A stretch of DNA of 49,605 nucleotides, from NCBI GenBank assembly GCA_003215295.1, contig QCKN01000007.1, forward strand, positions 1-49,605, given 5' to 3'. The DNA comes from Prochlorococcus sp. AG-409-P03 (GTDB taxonomy: Bacteria; Cyanobacteriota; Cyanobacteriia; PCC-6307; Cyanobiaceae). Each line of letters starts with the position of its first letter. Position 1 is the first letter of the stretch. Position numbers and translations under genes: made by a program. A model generated the notes under the pieces. It did not search any database and was not told the DNA's origin. It saw only the letters and a list, made by a program, of their open reading frames with translations. Shown piece after piece: positions 40,691-49,303 of the stretch.

Positions 40691-41387
40691 CTATCCACAA
40701 CAGTGATTTCCCATACTGCTAATTGATTGAAGCTGTCTTCGGACATTATTTGGTGTACCAAAGGCCAAAACACTTCGATTAAGAGCGATGACTTGGTCGT
40801 AAGCATTTAATGCTTGTCCCCAGTCATGGCTACTTACGACTACAGTCAAGCCAGCCTGAGCAAGCTGACGAACAATCCGTAGAAACTCATTCCTAGATGG
40901 AGGGTCAAGCGCTGAACAGGGTTCATCCAAAAGGAAAATATTTGCATTTTGGGTAAGGGTTTTTGCAAGTAAAGCTCTTTGCTGCTGCCCACCAGATAAA
41001 GCATCTAAGCGTTTTTTTTGCCAAAGCAGATAAGCCAACCCTTTGAAGCGAGGCTTCTATTTCACAGCAAGATGTATTGCTAGTGTTTACTTGCCCCAAT
41101 GCAACCAAGGCTTCAACAGTGATAGGAAAGTTCCAGTTAATGGAGCTTCTTTGAGGCATTAATGCAATTTGATTTCGATTAGCTCTAACCGGACTTTCGT
41201 CTAAAAGGATTTGCCCATGCTCAGGCACGCTTTGCCCCTGCAAGAGCCGAAGCAAGGTGGATTTACCGGCCCCATTTGGACCTACAAGAGCCGTAAGGGT
41301 TCCTGAATGAATTTCTAAGGAAACATCTTTTAGTGCTGATTCCTTGCCATAACGAAATGACAAGTTGATTACACGGAGACTAGCCAA
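40691..41387 (-). pseudogene. znuC: Zinc ABC transporter ATPase, frameshifted at an A8 run
   Basis: The N-terminal frame carries SFRYGKESALKDVSLEIHSG and the Walker A LVGPNGAGKSTLL. The C-terminal frame carries the ABC signature LSGGQQQRALLAKTL, Walker B NIFLLDEPCSALDP and switch His SSHDWG. They are joined in different frames at eight T on the plus strand (41012-41019). Reading seven gives a normal junction SALAKKRLDALSGG. All motifs are otherwise intact, so this is a recent lesion, slippage-corrected expression or a sequence error. The start is uncertain: TTG 41387 fits the family, while an ATG at 41435 abuts the Zur box. znuB is separated from it by zur. Confidence 0.8.
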
Positions 41388-41434
41388 CCAAGAATGAATA
41401 AAAAACCACCATAAGACGCTAGCTTGAAACTGCA

Positions 41435-41461
41435 TGCAAATGAAAATGGTTTTCATTTGCA
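41435..41461. promoter_or_regulatory. Zur-type operator between znuC and znuA
   Basis: TGCAAATGAAAA (41435-41446) and TTTTCATTTGCA (41450-41461) form a 12+12 bp inverted repeat with a 3-bp centre. The core TGAAAAT-x-TTTTCA resembles cyanobacterial Zur and general Fur-family boxes. It lies between the two divergent transport genes, so one dimer could control both. Confidence 0.7.
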
Positions 41462-41527
41462 AACATGTGTGCGCTGACTTTGGCTTTGATTCTTAGTATT
41501 TCGTTCGTCATCATTTAATCAGGTTTC

Positions 41528-42451
41528 GTGAGAGCCCCAATTGCGCTGAGTGCATGTTCTGTTATTTGTAATTTTATCCTGGGATCTAGCGTCGCAAGAG
41601 CTGGAGAAGTTAAGCCTAGTGTTGTTGCCTTTGATGGGATCCTTTGTGATCTTGTTCGCACTGTTGCTTCCAATTCTGCAGATGTTTTTTGTGTCATTTC
41701 ACCAACTGGTGATCCTCACTTTTATCGTCTAAAGCCGAAAGATCTTCAAGCTATAGCAAAGGCAGACATTGTTTTTCACAATGGTTTTTCTCTGACACCT
41801 GCAGCTCGTCGACTATCTACCAAAGCAGTTGTATTACCAGTCGCAGAGAAGGCGCTTCCTAGGTACAGAGGGAAAGACCCACATGTTTGGCATGACCCAA
41901 ATAATGTTATTTCAATGGCTTCGACCATTGAAAAGAGCCTAATAAAGCTGTTACCTCAATCTGAGATAACAGCTTTGAAATCTCGTACTACAAAAACCAA
42001 GTCTGTTCTCAAGGAGTTAAGTGATTGGACTGTCTCTCAACTGAGATCGATCCCTAGTCAGCATCGAGTCCTTGTGACTCAGCACCGCGCTTTTAGTCAC
42101 CTCACCAAAAGGTTCAATCTGCGTGAACTACCTGTTATCGACTCTTTTGCTACCGGTGGGGTTTTGCGTCCCTCAAGCCTTGGCAGGATTAGTTCTGAGG
42201 TTCAAAAATCTGGCACTCGTGTTTTATTTCCTGAATCCCTCCCTATTACCAAAACACTTAGACGTATAAGCAGAGCCTCAGGTGTTCCTGTAATTAACTC
42301 TCCTCTTTATCCTGATGGCCTGGCACCTGGTGGTCTTTCCACCGTTGAGACTGCGATTTCGAATATTTGTGTTATTGCAAAAGGTCAGGGAAGTTCCTGT
42401 GATCGAGAAGCTGCTGATCAGATTGCGGCTCGTTGGGCGGGTATCCCTTAA
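41528..42451 (+). CDS. znuA: Zinc ABC transporter substrate-binding protein
   Basis: A 307-residue exported cluster A-I binding protein. The signal peptide ends near ARA-GEV (about residue 25). Metal ligands are visible as H64 in GDPHFY, His in DPHVWHDPN, His in TQHRAFSHL, and the acidic Glu in FPES. Zinc is captured in the periplasm and handed to ZnuB. The His-rich loop common in many ZnuA proteins is absent. GTG start at 41528, 66 bp after the Zur box. The neighbouring barrel gene follows 41 bp later. Confidence 0.88.
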   Translation: MRAPIALSACSVICNFILGSSVARAGEVKPSVVAFDGILCDLVRTVASNSADVFCVISPTGDPHFYRLKPKDLQAIAKADIVFHNGFSLTPAARRLSTKAVVLPVAEKALPRYRGKDPHVWHDPNNVISMASTIEKSLIKLLPQSEITALKSRTTKTKSVLKELSDWTVSQLRSIPSQHRVLVTQHRAFSHLTKRFNLRELPVIDSFATGGVLRPSSLGRISSEVQKSGTRVLFPESLPITKTLRRISRASGVPVINSPLYPDGLAPGGLSTVETAISNICVIAKGQGSSCDREAADQIAARWAGIP

Positions 42452-42492
42452 CCACTAGACCATGCCTCATCTAATACACCTATTTTTTTCTT

Positions 42493-43431
42493 ATGTCTAC
42501 CAATTTTCTTAAAAGCGTCAGGCCTCTTAAAGCTGCTATGTATTTGGGCTGCACTTTAGTTAGTGCCGAGTGTGCATTACCTCTGATGGTGCATTCTCAT
42601 GGATCAGGAGGAGGGGAACCCCTAGAAGTTGGAGAGTTCAGAGCCGCTCCATTACTCACCTTTGAAGCTCATGCTGGATTGGAAAATAACATTGAAGCTG
42701 ATCCGGCTCATTATGGGTTCGATACTCTTTTGGGAGTAGTGATGGATTGGGGTTTAGAAAATGATGGTCTTATATCACTTGAGCTGGCAGCTGGATCGGT
42801 CTTGGTGCAGGGTGAGGCCCATCATTTTTATGGTGAAATTCATGAAGAAGAAGAAGAAGAGGAAGAGCATGAATATGGAACTGACTTTAAACGCACAGAT
42901 TACCGAGCATTTTTTAAGGTTAAATACGCTCCAAACGATCGATTAAGTTTCTTCTTAGATACACAGCCATATTGGGTCACCAGAAATCAAGGAGAAGAAA
43001 AAAAGGGTACAAAAAATGAACTTGGGGCGAAAACAATATATGCATTAGGTGATGGTGATGTCGATTTCGCTTTAGGAGATAAATTCAGTGATTTAATAGA
43101 TGGTACCTACTTGAGTCTTGATCATCGTCGTGGATGGGGGCAAGATGGCCATTCCAAAGGGCAATACACAGACTCTCGCATTGGAGTTGGATTTAACTTT
43201 GATTTGGTGAGTGTCAGAGTTGAAGGAGGCCCTCGTTTTTATAGCCCAGGGTTTAATTCAAATCTTAGTCATCGTACAGATTATGCAGGAGAGCTAGAGG
43301 TTAGTAGACCTATAGATGAAAAGTCAGAGCTATTTTTTCATTGGCAACCAACTTTTACCTATAAAGATGGATCTAGTTGGAAAGAAGGTTGGCAGCACCA
43401 TCTTGGAGCAGGCGTGACATTTCGCTTCTAA
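42493..43431 (+). CDS. His/Glu-rich outer-membrane beta-barrel, probable zinc porin
   Basis: A 312-residue exported protein with a Sec signal (about residues 1-28), then MVHSHGSGGGEP. Alternating strands run through the chain and it ends in an aromatic residue (AGVTFRF), as outer-membrane barrels do. Residues 110-127 form a His/Glu loop (AHHFYGEIHEEEEEEEEHEY) suited to metal capture. It lies 41 bp after znuA, most likely in its Zur-controlled transcript, so a role in passing zinc across the outer membrane is a strong inference. It is not TonB-box-like and is far too short for a TonB receptor. Confidence 0.75.
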   Translation: MSTNFLKSVRPLKAAMYLGCTLVSAECALPLMVHSHGSGGGEPLEVGEFRAAPLLTFEAHAGLENNIEADPAHYGFDTLLGVVMDWGLENDGLISLELAAGSVLVQGEAHHFYGEIHEEEEEEEEHEYGTDFKRTDYRAFFKVKYAPNDRLSFFLDTQPYWVTRNQGEEKKGTKNELGAKTIYALGDGDVDFALGDKFSDLIDGTYLSLDHRRGWGQDGHSKGQYTDSRIGVGFNFDLVSVRVEGGPRFYSPGFNSNLSHRTDYAGELEVSRPIDEKSELFFHWQPTFTYKDGSSWKEGWQHHLGAGVTFRF

Positions 43432-43757
43432 TTGTCTAATTTTAAGTTAGATAGTAAGACTTCTGTTGTTGAGGGTACATCTATCTCATGCTTGAAGAAT
43501 CGAGACTTTGCTGGAAGGCTAATCGATTTTTCTTTAAGTGAGGCCAGCTTCATTTATGGGTACTGGACGTTCTAACTAAGCTAGTAAGAGGAAAGAGAGA
43601 CCAGCTGGTCACTTTGAACCAGACAGACTGGGACTCTGTATTCTTCAATGGCCGACGGAGGATGCTCTTTTCCCTTATAATAGATTGGTCGTGATAGGCT
43701 TTTACCTCCTCTAAAATTGCCTATCTAAAACTACTTTGTATAATTTGATCTAGATTT
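43432..43757. other. Intergenic before folE
   Basis: About 325 bp with no gene. It holds the perfect 12-bp palindrome GACCAGCTGGTC (43599-43610). No second Zur-type box is seen in front of folE. Confidence 0.4.
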
Positions 43758-44504
43758 ATGACTTCGACAGCACCGAATGAAAGCATTAAAGGAGATTCAG
43801 AAGATCAGATTTCATGTAAGTTGGTCTCTGAAATAATTCGTTCTAGGATTCAGGCTGATGGTGTTAGATTCCATGCCAACGATAATATTGCAGAGTATAT
43901 TCTTCCTGGTGAACTTCAAAGTCTTGAAAGAGAGATTGCAGAAAGAGTAAGAGATCTACTGAAAACTTTGTTAATTGATGTTGATAATGACCATAACACT
44001 CAAGAAACTGCAGAACGAGTCTCGAGGATGTACTTACATGAAGTCTTTAAAGGCAGATTCTACCGTCAGCCAAAGGTTACAAGCTTTCCCAATGATAAGA
44101 ATTTAGATGAGATATATACAGTTGGACCAATTACTGTTCGTTCTGCTTGCTCGCATCACTTAGTTCCCATCTTAGGTGATTGTTGGATAGGAATTAAACC
44201 AGGCAATAAAGTTATTGGACTTTCGAAGTTCGCACGAGTTGCTGATTGGGTTTTCTCTAGACCTCATATTCAGGAAGAAGCTGTAATGATCCTCGCTGAT
44301 GAAATCGAACGCTTATGTGAACCAAAAGGCTTAGGAATTATTGTAAAGGCACAACATTATTGTATGAAGTGGCGAGGAGTCAAAGAACCGGAGACTAGTA
44401 TGATTAACTCTGTTGTAAGGGGTGATTTCCGACATGACCCAAGCCTGAAACAGGAATTTTTTGAACTTGTTCGGCAACAGTCAAACCTTGCTAAAAGTTA
44501 TTAG
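43758..44504 (+). CDS. folE: GTP cyclohydrolase I, type IA
   Basis: A 248-residue enzyme converting GTP to dihydroneopterin triphosphate, the first step to folates and pterins. DNDHNTQETAERVSRMYLHE is the start of the domain. Zinc ligands are C131 with HH in SACSHHLVPILG and the Cys in AQHYCMKWRGVKEPETSM. SKFARVADWVFSRPHIQEE supplies the GTP-binding Arg and Gln-Glu. The N-terminal 50 residues are an extension. The active-site block is less typical (SACSHH in place of the usual CEHH), so it may be a marine-cyanobacterial variant. It follows the zinc cluster, and the enzyme itself needs zinc. Confidence 0.9.
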   Translation: MTSTAPNESIKGDSEDQISCKLVSEIIRSRIQADGVRFHANDNIAEYILPGELQSLEREIAERVRDLLKTLLIDVDNDHNTQETAERVSRMYLHEVFKGRFYRQPKVTSFPNDKNLDEIYTVGPITVRSACSHHLVPILGDCWIGIKPGNKVIGLSKFARVADWVFSRPHIQEEAVMILADEIERLCEPKGLGIIVKAQHYCMKWRGVKEPETSMINSVVRGDFRHDPSLKQEFFELVRQQSNLAKSY

Positions 44505-45253
44505 GTAGTAACCATAGAATTAAAATTACTTACTCTTTAAATAGTTTTACTTTCTTATATCTTACTAATTAAGTTAATTGTTTGCTACTTATATAGATAG
44601 AAGAGATCCTACCGGAAGGGACTCACAATTAATTCTGAAGAAGGAATTTACTGTGCTCTAAAGAAATATGCTCTGTTCAATTAGGGTGATATTCCGCCTA
44701 GAATTCAGCCAGATAAAAATCAAATCAATAGAGTGATTGCCCATCATCTTCCTAAGAGATAGTAGACGCTAGAGTGTGTTTGATTCAAATTAAGATTTCA
44801 TATGGTTATGAATTATGAGAAGCGAATTTCTCCATATAGGCTTGGCTGATAGCGAGGTATGGAATGAAGGATTTAACAAATAAATATACACAAATATAAT
44901 CAGACCGAATTTGACTTCGATTAAGAAATTACTACTGCAAATAACTAAAGTTTTTTTGAGTAGAATGGTCTGATTTATTTGCTTTAGGAGGATTCAAAGC
45001 CTGCATCAAAATGTAGTAAGTCTGAATTAATTGCTTATTCCAGCCTTAAAGGAATACTCGCTCACATTTTGAGATATTCAATTGATTTCAAGCTATCGAT
45101 CCAAATTACTTCTGGGTAATAATTCCAGAGAATAGATGTTAGGTGCAAAAAAGCGTTCCCATTATGAAGGCCCGAGGGCAATCCTAGCGGGATTTTTTAT
45201 ACATACCTAGAACAAATTGTTTTAGGGGCTTGAAAGGGTTTAATTCCATAGCT
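44505..45253. other. Intergenic downstream of folE and hli copy 2
   Basis: About 750 bp with no supportable gene. It contains the conserved hairpin at 45112-45128. Around 45161-45199 two short stems (GCCCGAGGGC, then AATCC...GGATT) with six T follow in plus-strand sense, resembling an intrinsic terminator of an unannotated plus-strand transcript. Confidence 0.4.
45112..45128 (-). other. Conserved hairpin downstream of hli copy 2
   Basis: CTGGGTAATAATTCCAG, one base different from 20073-20089, at a similar distance after the hli stop. The next motif GATGTTAG is also shared. Confidence 0.45.
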
Positions 45254-45361
45254 TTAAAAAACACCTGGAATAATCTGGCCAGTAAAAGCGTAGGTTCCAA
45301 GGGCAGCAAAGATGCCTACCATTGCCCACCTTCCGTTTAGAAGTTCAGCTTTCTCGTTCAT
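45254..45361 (-). CDS. hli: High-light-inducible protein (Hli), 35 aa
   Basis: The product MNEKAELLNGRWAMVGIFAA, then LGTYAFTGQIIPGVF, is a minimal Hli with the chlorophyll-binding E-x-x-N-G-R-x-A-M-x-G motif. It is shorter than the copy at 20211 by an N-terminal segment but keeps the Arg in NGR, which the other copy replaces with Trp-Ala (NGWAA). Thylakoid single-helix photoprotection protein. Both flanks are conserved with the other copy, so the whole unit was duplicated. Confidence 0.92.
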   Translation of the reverse strand: MNEKAELLNGRWAMVGIFAALGTYAFTGQIIPGVF

Positions 45362-45898
45362 TGTTTTGTTAGGAAAAGGGTAAAAAGCCAGAAGCCTCTG
45401 ACTCTTTAAGAACTATAACTAATATATTACGGAGTATGAAGGTTCGGTTTACCCTCTATTGTCTGCTGGAAGGCTGGGAGTTTAGAGATGTCTTTATTTG
45501 CCTGACTTTCTGAGGTATTAAGATTAAGGTTTTTATTCAAATAGTTTTGCATACAGTTTATCTGGATTAAACATATTTATCAATTAAATATAGTAAATTC
45601 TTAAAGTATTCCATTATCTGATATTTATATATTCCTAAATGTAGATGGAAAGGTGTACCTATTCCTAGCATGGGTCTTAAATCAATTGAATCCATATTGA
45701 GAGCTTTTGCAGTCTTTTGGAGGATCTTTCGACTAGTGGCGTCATGCTTGGCAAAGATTGTACTTTGTTGATTTGGTTCGAAAACTCTCTCTGGAATTGA
45801 TGATGTAGCACTTCAAGATTAAGGAAAATGATTAAAATTCTGGAAGGGCCTGCTAGCCAGAGCTGCTAAATTGTTGAACTTTCTATTAAGGGACTAAC
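45362..45898. other. Intergenic upstream of hli copy 2
   Basis: About 540 bp. Apart from the conserved promoter block at 45410-45454, a hydrophobic 33-codon frame from 45670 (MGLKSIESILRAFAVFWRIF...) is present without a ribosome site and is not called. Confidence 0.4.
45410..45454 (-). promoter_or_regulatory. Conserved hli promoter box, copy 2
   Basis: A 45-bp block matching 20396-20440 at about 35 positions, containing (toward the gene) AACCGAACC, a spacer, CGTAATATA and GTTATAGTTC. Conservation of position relative to the gene in both copies supports a shared promoter. Confidence 0.5.
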
Positions 45899-46357
45899 AT
45901 GACATTACAAATTGGCGATCCAATCCCTACCTTCTCCTTGGCTGATCAGAATGGAAAGTCCCGAACAAATAAAGACTGTAAAGGTAAGCCATTAGTTTTA
46001 TTTTTCTACCCTAAGGATGACACTCCAGGGTGTACAGCCGAAGCCTGTGGATTTCGTGATAAATATGAACTATTTCAGATTTTTGGTGCTTTGGTTTGGG
46101 GAGTAAGTAATGATAATGAAACTAGTCATTTCAGGTTTGCGGAAAAAAATAAACTTCCGTTCCCACTATTATGCGACCTTGATGGTTCATTAAGAAGAGA
46201 ATTTGGTGTGCCAAAGGTTTTAGGCTTTCTAGATGGACGAGTTACTTACATAATTGATTCAAAAGGAATAATTCGCCATGTTTTTAAAGACCTATTAAAT
46301 GGACCTCAACATGTAACTGAGGCCCTTAGGGTTTTAGAAGAAATCAAGAAAGGGTAA
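45899..46357 (+). CDS. bcp: Peroxiredoxin Q (Bcp type)
   Basis: A 152-residue thiol peroxidase. The active loop FYPKDDTPGCTAEACGFRD holds the peroxidatic C45 and the resolving C50 five residues later, the atypical two-Cys PrxQ layout. The rest of the thioredoxin fold is present (WGVSNDNETSHFRF, PFPLLCDLDGSL, TYIIDSKGIIRHVF). It reduces hydrogen peroxide and organic peroxides with thioredoxin as donor. ATG start at 45899; typical length, intact. Confidence 0.93.
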   Translation: MTLQIGDPIPTFSLADQNGKSRTNKDCKGKPLVLFFYPKDDTPGCTAEACGFRDKYELFQIFGALVWGVSNDNETSHFRFAEKNKLPFPLLCDLDGSLRREFGVPKVLGFLDGRVTYIIDSKGIIRHVFKDLLNGPQHVTEALRVLEEIKKG

Positions 46358-46531
46358 ACTTTTGTGCGCTCTTTCAATTTTCTATTAGATCTAAACTTTT
46401 TATTTAACATCTGTGGAAAGTCGAATTCTATGAATCTTTGAGCAGTTAGACCTTTGTAGAACTCAATATTTGAGATTTTTAGATTTATTAGCATATAAAG
46501 AAAGAAGATCTAGTGCTTGGTATTGCATTGA

Positions 46532-46744
46532 TTAGTGATGATGATGGTCATTATGCTTTTCACAAGGCATCCACTTATCTCCCATTTGATGAGCACCAAA
46601 ACAGTCAAAGTGCTTTTCCGCAGCTTGCTCAGCTTCTAACTTTGTATTAAACATGCTTGGGATACCGTTCTTTTTAGCTATAGGCGAGCAACCGATCAAT
46701 AAGTATGCACTGCAGGTAAGAGCGATGGGAAGCAAATTTTTCAT
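46532..46744 (-). CDS. DUF3721 lipoprotein with His tail
   Basis: A 70-residue lipoprotein: signal and lipobox LLPIALTCSAYLLIGC (Cys19), then the DUF3721 core TKLEAEQAAEKHFDCFGAHQ-MGDKWMPC. It ends CEKHNDHHHH, a run of His with an Asp and Asn that suggests metal binding at the cell envelope. The same core, A-x-x-x-GC-GxHxMGxxWMPC, ends the repeat protein at 48811-49254. The function of DUF3721 is unknown. Confidence 0.75.
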   Translation of the reverse strand: MKNLLPIALTCSAYLLIGCSPIAKKNGIPSMFNTKLEAEQAAEKHFDCFGAHQMGDKWMPCEKHNDHHHH

Positions 46745-47498
46745 TCAGTGGATGATATTAGTCAAATTTATGTTAACTGAATTTGACTGTGATATCCACT
46801 GACCTTCTAGGCCTTCTGTAGGCACTGAATTGAAGATCGATTCACCTCTGATTGAATCAGTTCAAGGCTTTGTTGGCTTCTTACAGACTTATTGGGAAAA
46901 TGACCTGTGTAAAAAATATTCCTTTTACTTCTCGGAGAAAAACTTTTGAGGGATAGCTTGAACTTCTTGTTGTTCTATTGAAGCTAACTCCACCTTGTGA
47001 GACCTGGATAATAAGAACACTTATAAAAGCAATAATTTTAAGGTTAAAAGAAATAACTAGTTGAATCATATATCAGAAGATAACAGCTCAGAAAAGCTTC
47101 TATGAGCATGATTGATATCAATTAGAGGAACATTGATTTTCAGTTGCTTTTTCAAATATAGATAAATCTAGCTGAATCAGTTGACTACGATCTTTATTAT
47201 CAATACTTTAATGAAAACTTTATTTAGTCCTTCTAATGGTTCCTTTCCCAATCATTAAGGGCAGGTTTAATTGCACACAAACTATGTTTTGAGGAGATAG
47301 TTATTTAAGATCAATCGGCTCATAATTACCTAGCAATATTTGGTAGAGTAATTCGTAATCTCCATGATACTTTATTACACAGCATTAAAATTCCTGTAAA
47401 GCTTCATCTCTATACAAGCCTTTACTCTTTCATGTGACTTAAACTCTTGCTTGACAACTTCACCATATTTTTTGCTCCATAATTTTTAGACATAGTTT
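46745..47498. other. Intergenic with decayed RHH domain
   Basis: About 750 bp without an intact gene. The stretch 47430-47498 aligns in a shifted minus-strand frame with the second domain of the RHH protein at 14394 (GAKKYGEV-like). The rest is AT-rich with stops in all frames. Confidence 0.45.
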
Positions 47499-47723
47499 CT
47501 ATTTGGATATCATTTGACTTTGAATCTCACTTGATTTAAGAAGTTGTTCAATTTTCATCAGCCTATCCTCAAGAGAGTTCTCAGGGCTTTCTCCCTTTTC
47601 AATCTTTAGGATGTCAGTTACAAACTCTGTTAACGTTTTTCCGGATTTCATTGCCTCACCCTTTAATTTTTCAAGTAGATCTGGATCGATATTGATATTT
47701 AGTTGAGTTCTTTGCTTGGCCAT
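47499..47723 (-). CDS. Ribbon-helix-helix protein, truncated paralogue
   Basis: A 74-residue product whose first 45 residues (MAKQRTQLNINIDPDLLEKL, then KSGKTLTEFVTDIL) match the RHH domain of the 185-residue protein at 14394-14951. It stops shortly after a coiled-coil linker. Sequence just beyond the stop still encodes the GAKKYGEV start of the second domain, but in another frame. The RHH part alone could still bind DNA. Confidence 0.65.
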   Translation of the reverse strand: MAKQRTQLNINIDPDLLEKLKGEAMKSGKTLTEFVTDILKIEKGESPENSLEDRLMKIEQLLKSSEIQSQMISK

Positions 47724-48232
47724 TCCGCTGAGTCTATATATTTTAACTATACCTACATTTCTGTCCCCTTGTGGCTCTAAGAAATGAATGACGGCCTTCC
47801 ATGAGAACCAACTTGACTAGTTCACCTAGATTATCTATTTGTTATATCAGGTCTCCAAAGTCTCCCGGGTGAGATTGGTCTTTGCATTGAGTGTTGATTT
47901 CAGTCTATAGCTGCTCGATTGTGAGGTTAAGGTGAGAGGGCATGGGAAGTGGAAATGGGAGTGGAAGTGGGTTTTCTCGGTTTCTTTGTCTTATGCGCCG
48001 TAGATGATTGTTTGTGATGAAGATGTAGTTTTTGCAGTCTTTAGCGCAGAAAGAACCTTTCCCTTTCTATTTAACGAATAGATGAGTTTGGTAAAAGTGA
48101 AATTCTTTTGCTCATTGCAATAACCAAGCTACTTTCGGTTGCATTGCACGAGTGTTGTTTCGTAAGAAGGCAACGATGTTCTCTCTAACAGAATAAGAAC
48201 TGTACCTAGAGGCCTTGTGCCTAAAAAGTGCA
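47724..48232. other. Intergenic with a purine-rich Gly-Ser mini-frame
   Basis: About 500 bp. A 21-codon frame at 47942-48007 (MGSGNGSGSGFSRFLCLMRR) follows GAGAGGG, which looks like a ribosome site. The coding strand is strikingly purine-rich (GGAAGTGGAAATGGGAGTGG). Too short to call a gene. Nothing else seen. Confidence 0.3.
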
Positions 48233-48559
48233 ATGAGCTATAAGGGTTCCAATTTTGTTTTTACAATGCATTCTCAAGGTGAGCTATCAGAAATTGGTTT
48301 TGAGGAGCGTATCAAACAGTCTCTAGCGAAGAAATGGGAAAGTCTCACGGATCGCCAAAAGAAATATGCAAAAAAAATTTGGGGAGTGATGACTTACAAA
48401 TGGCGCTGGCAGATCGCTATGAATGTCCCATACCTTGGGATTTTTCTTTTGGACAGGACTATCCCAGCTGTTCATCAATTTGATATGGCCATATTGGCTA
48501 CAATCATGTCGAAACTTCCAATCCCAGCTTTCATGGCTTCATGGATTGGTCTTGGCTAG
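48233..48559 (+). CDS. Hypothetical protein, 108 aa
   Basis: It starts MSYKGSNFVFTMHSQGELSE, with a basic region KKWESLTDRQKKYAKKIWGV and MTYKWRWQIAMNVPYLGIFL, the latter suggesting a membrane-associated segment, and a hydrophobic end. A TTG six codons upstream is the alternative start. Clear protein-like pattern; no family recognised. Confidence 0.6.
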   Translation: MSYKGSNFVFTMHSQGELSEIGFEERIKQSLAKKWESLTDRQKKYAKKIWGVMTYKWRWQIAMNVPYLGIFLLDRTIPAVHQFDMAILATIMSKLPIPAFMASWIGLG

Positions 48560-48810
48560 ATGATGCAGTATTTGAAGAGTACTTGTAGATAGTTCCACTC
48601 TTTAATTTGGTAAATTTCAAGCAAGATCAAGCAACCATTCTCATTAAGTTCAGTAATAAAAAAATAGCTTTAATCACTGAAATGCTGTATTAATTAAATC
48701 TCAATAATCTTGCTTCCTATTCTTTTGGGAATATGTTTATTGATCTTTGCTTTAGATTGAAAAAAAGAGATAATTTATTGTTATTAGCTTCATTCCATGT
48801 TTGGGAGAAC

Positions 48811-49254
48811 TCATTCACGATTCCTGTGAGATGCACAAGGCATCCAAAGGTTACCCATTTTGTGAACACCTAAGCAGCCCAGCTTTCGTGCTTCTTCTTC
48901 CGCTCTAGATCTGCTGGGATAGGCGTACAGATTCATTGCTGATGAGGTATTTGTTTCTTCAATTGTTTGTTGAAGAGCTTTTCCTTCTGGACTCCATACT
49001 TTGAGCCCCATAGTTGTTATTCCTGCAGAGAAGATTCCCATTCCAACGATTGATGCATTCACAACTCCCATTGCAACCACTCCAAGAGACACAACTCCCA
49101 TTGGCACTATCCCAATTGTGACAATGCCCATAGGCACTATCCCAATGGAGATTATTCCAAGTGGTGCTATCCCTATGGCAAGTTTTTTTGGCTTACTTCC
49201 ACAATGAAAAGAACCTTCAGATTGTGGTTCCTGAGGTTTAGATGGGTTGCTCAT
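48811..49254 (-). CDS. Pentad-repeat solenoid fused to DUF3721
   Basis: A 147-residue protein. After a short N-terminus (SKPQEPQSEGSFHCG) come about eleven five-residue repeats of the form I/M-G-I/V-V-x (IGIVP-MGIVT-IGIVP-MGVVS-LGVVA-MGVVN), residues about 26-84. A regular Gly in position 2 suggests a beta-solenoid or hydrophobic membrane-associated stack. The C-terminal part (about 105-140) is a DUF3721 domain, RAEEEARKLGCLGVHKMGNL-WMPC, the same as the lipoprotein at 46532. The repeat DNA is a 30-bp tandem, prone to copy changes. Confidence 0.7.
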   Translation of the reverse strand: MSNPSKPQEPQSEGSFHCGSKPKKLAIGIAPLGIISIGIVPMGIVTIGIVPMGVVSLGVVAMGVVNASIVGMGIFSAGITTMGLKVWSPEGKALQQTIEETNTSSAMNLYAYPSRSRAEEEARKLGCLGVHKMGNLWMPCASHRNRE

Positions 49255-49303
49255 TTATGAGTAATTGCGAGGTGTGAGGCAAGACTAGAGGTTGGATTTA
49301 GTG

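Noticed and set aside
45670-45771. 33-codon frame MGLKSIESILRAFAVF
   Set aside because: No ribosome site and no coupled neighbour; left uncalled.
46881-47069. 62-codon minus frame
   Set aside because: No ribosome site and no recognisable pattern beyond a chance hydrophobic stretch.
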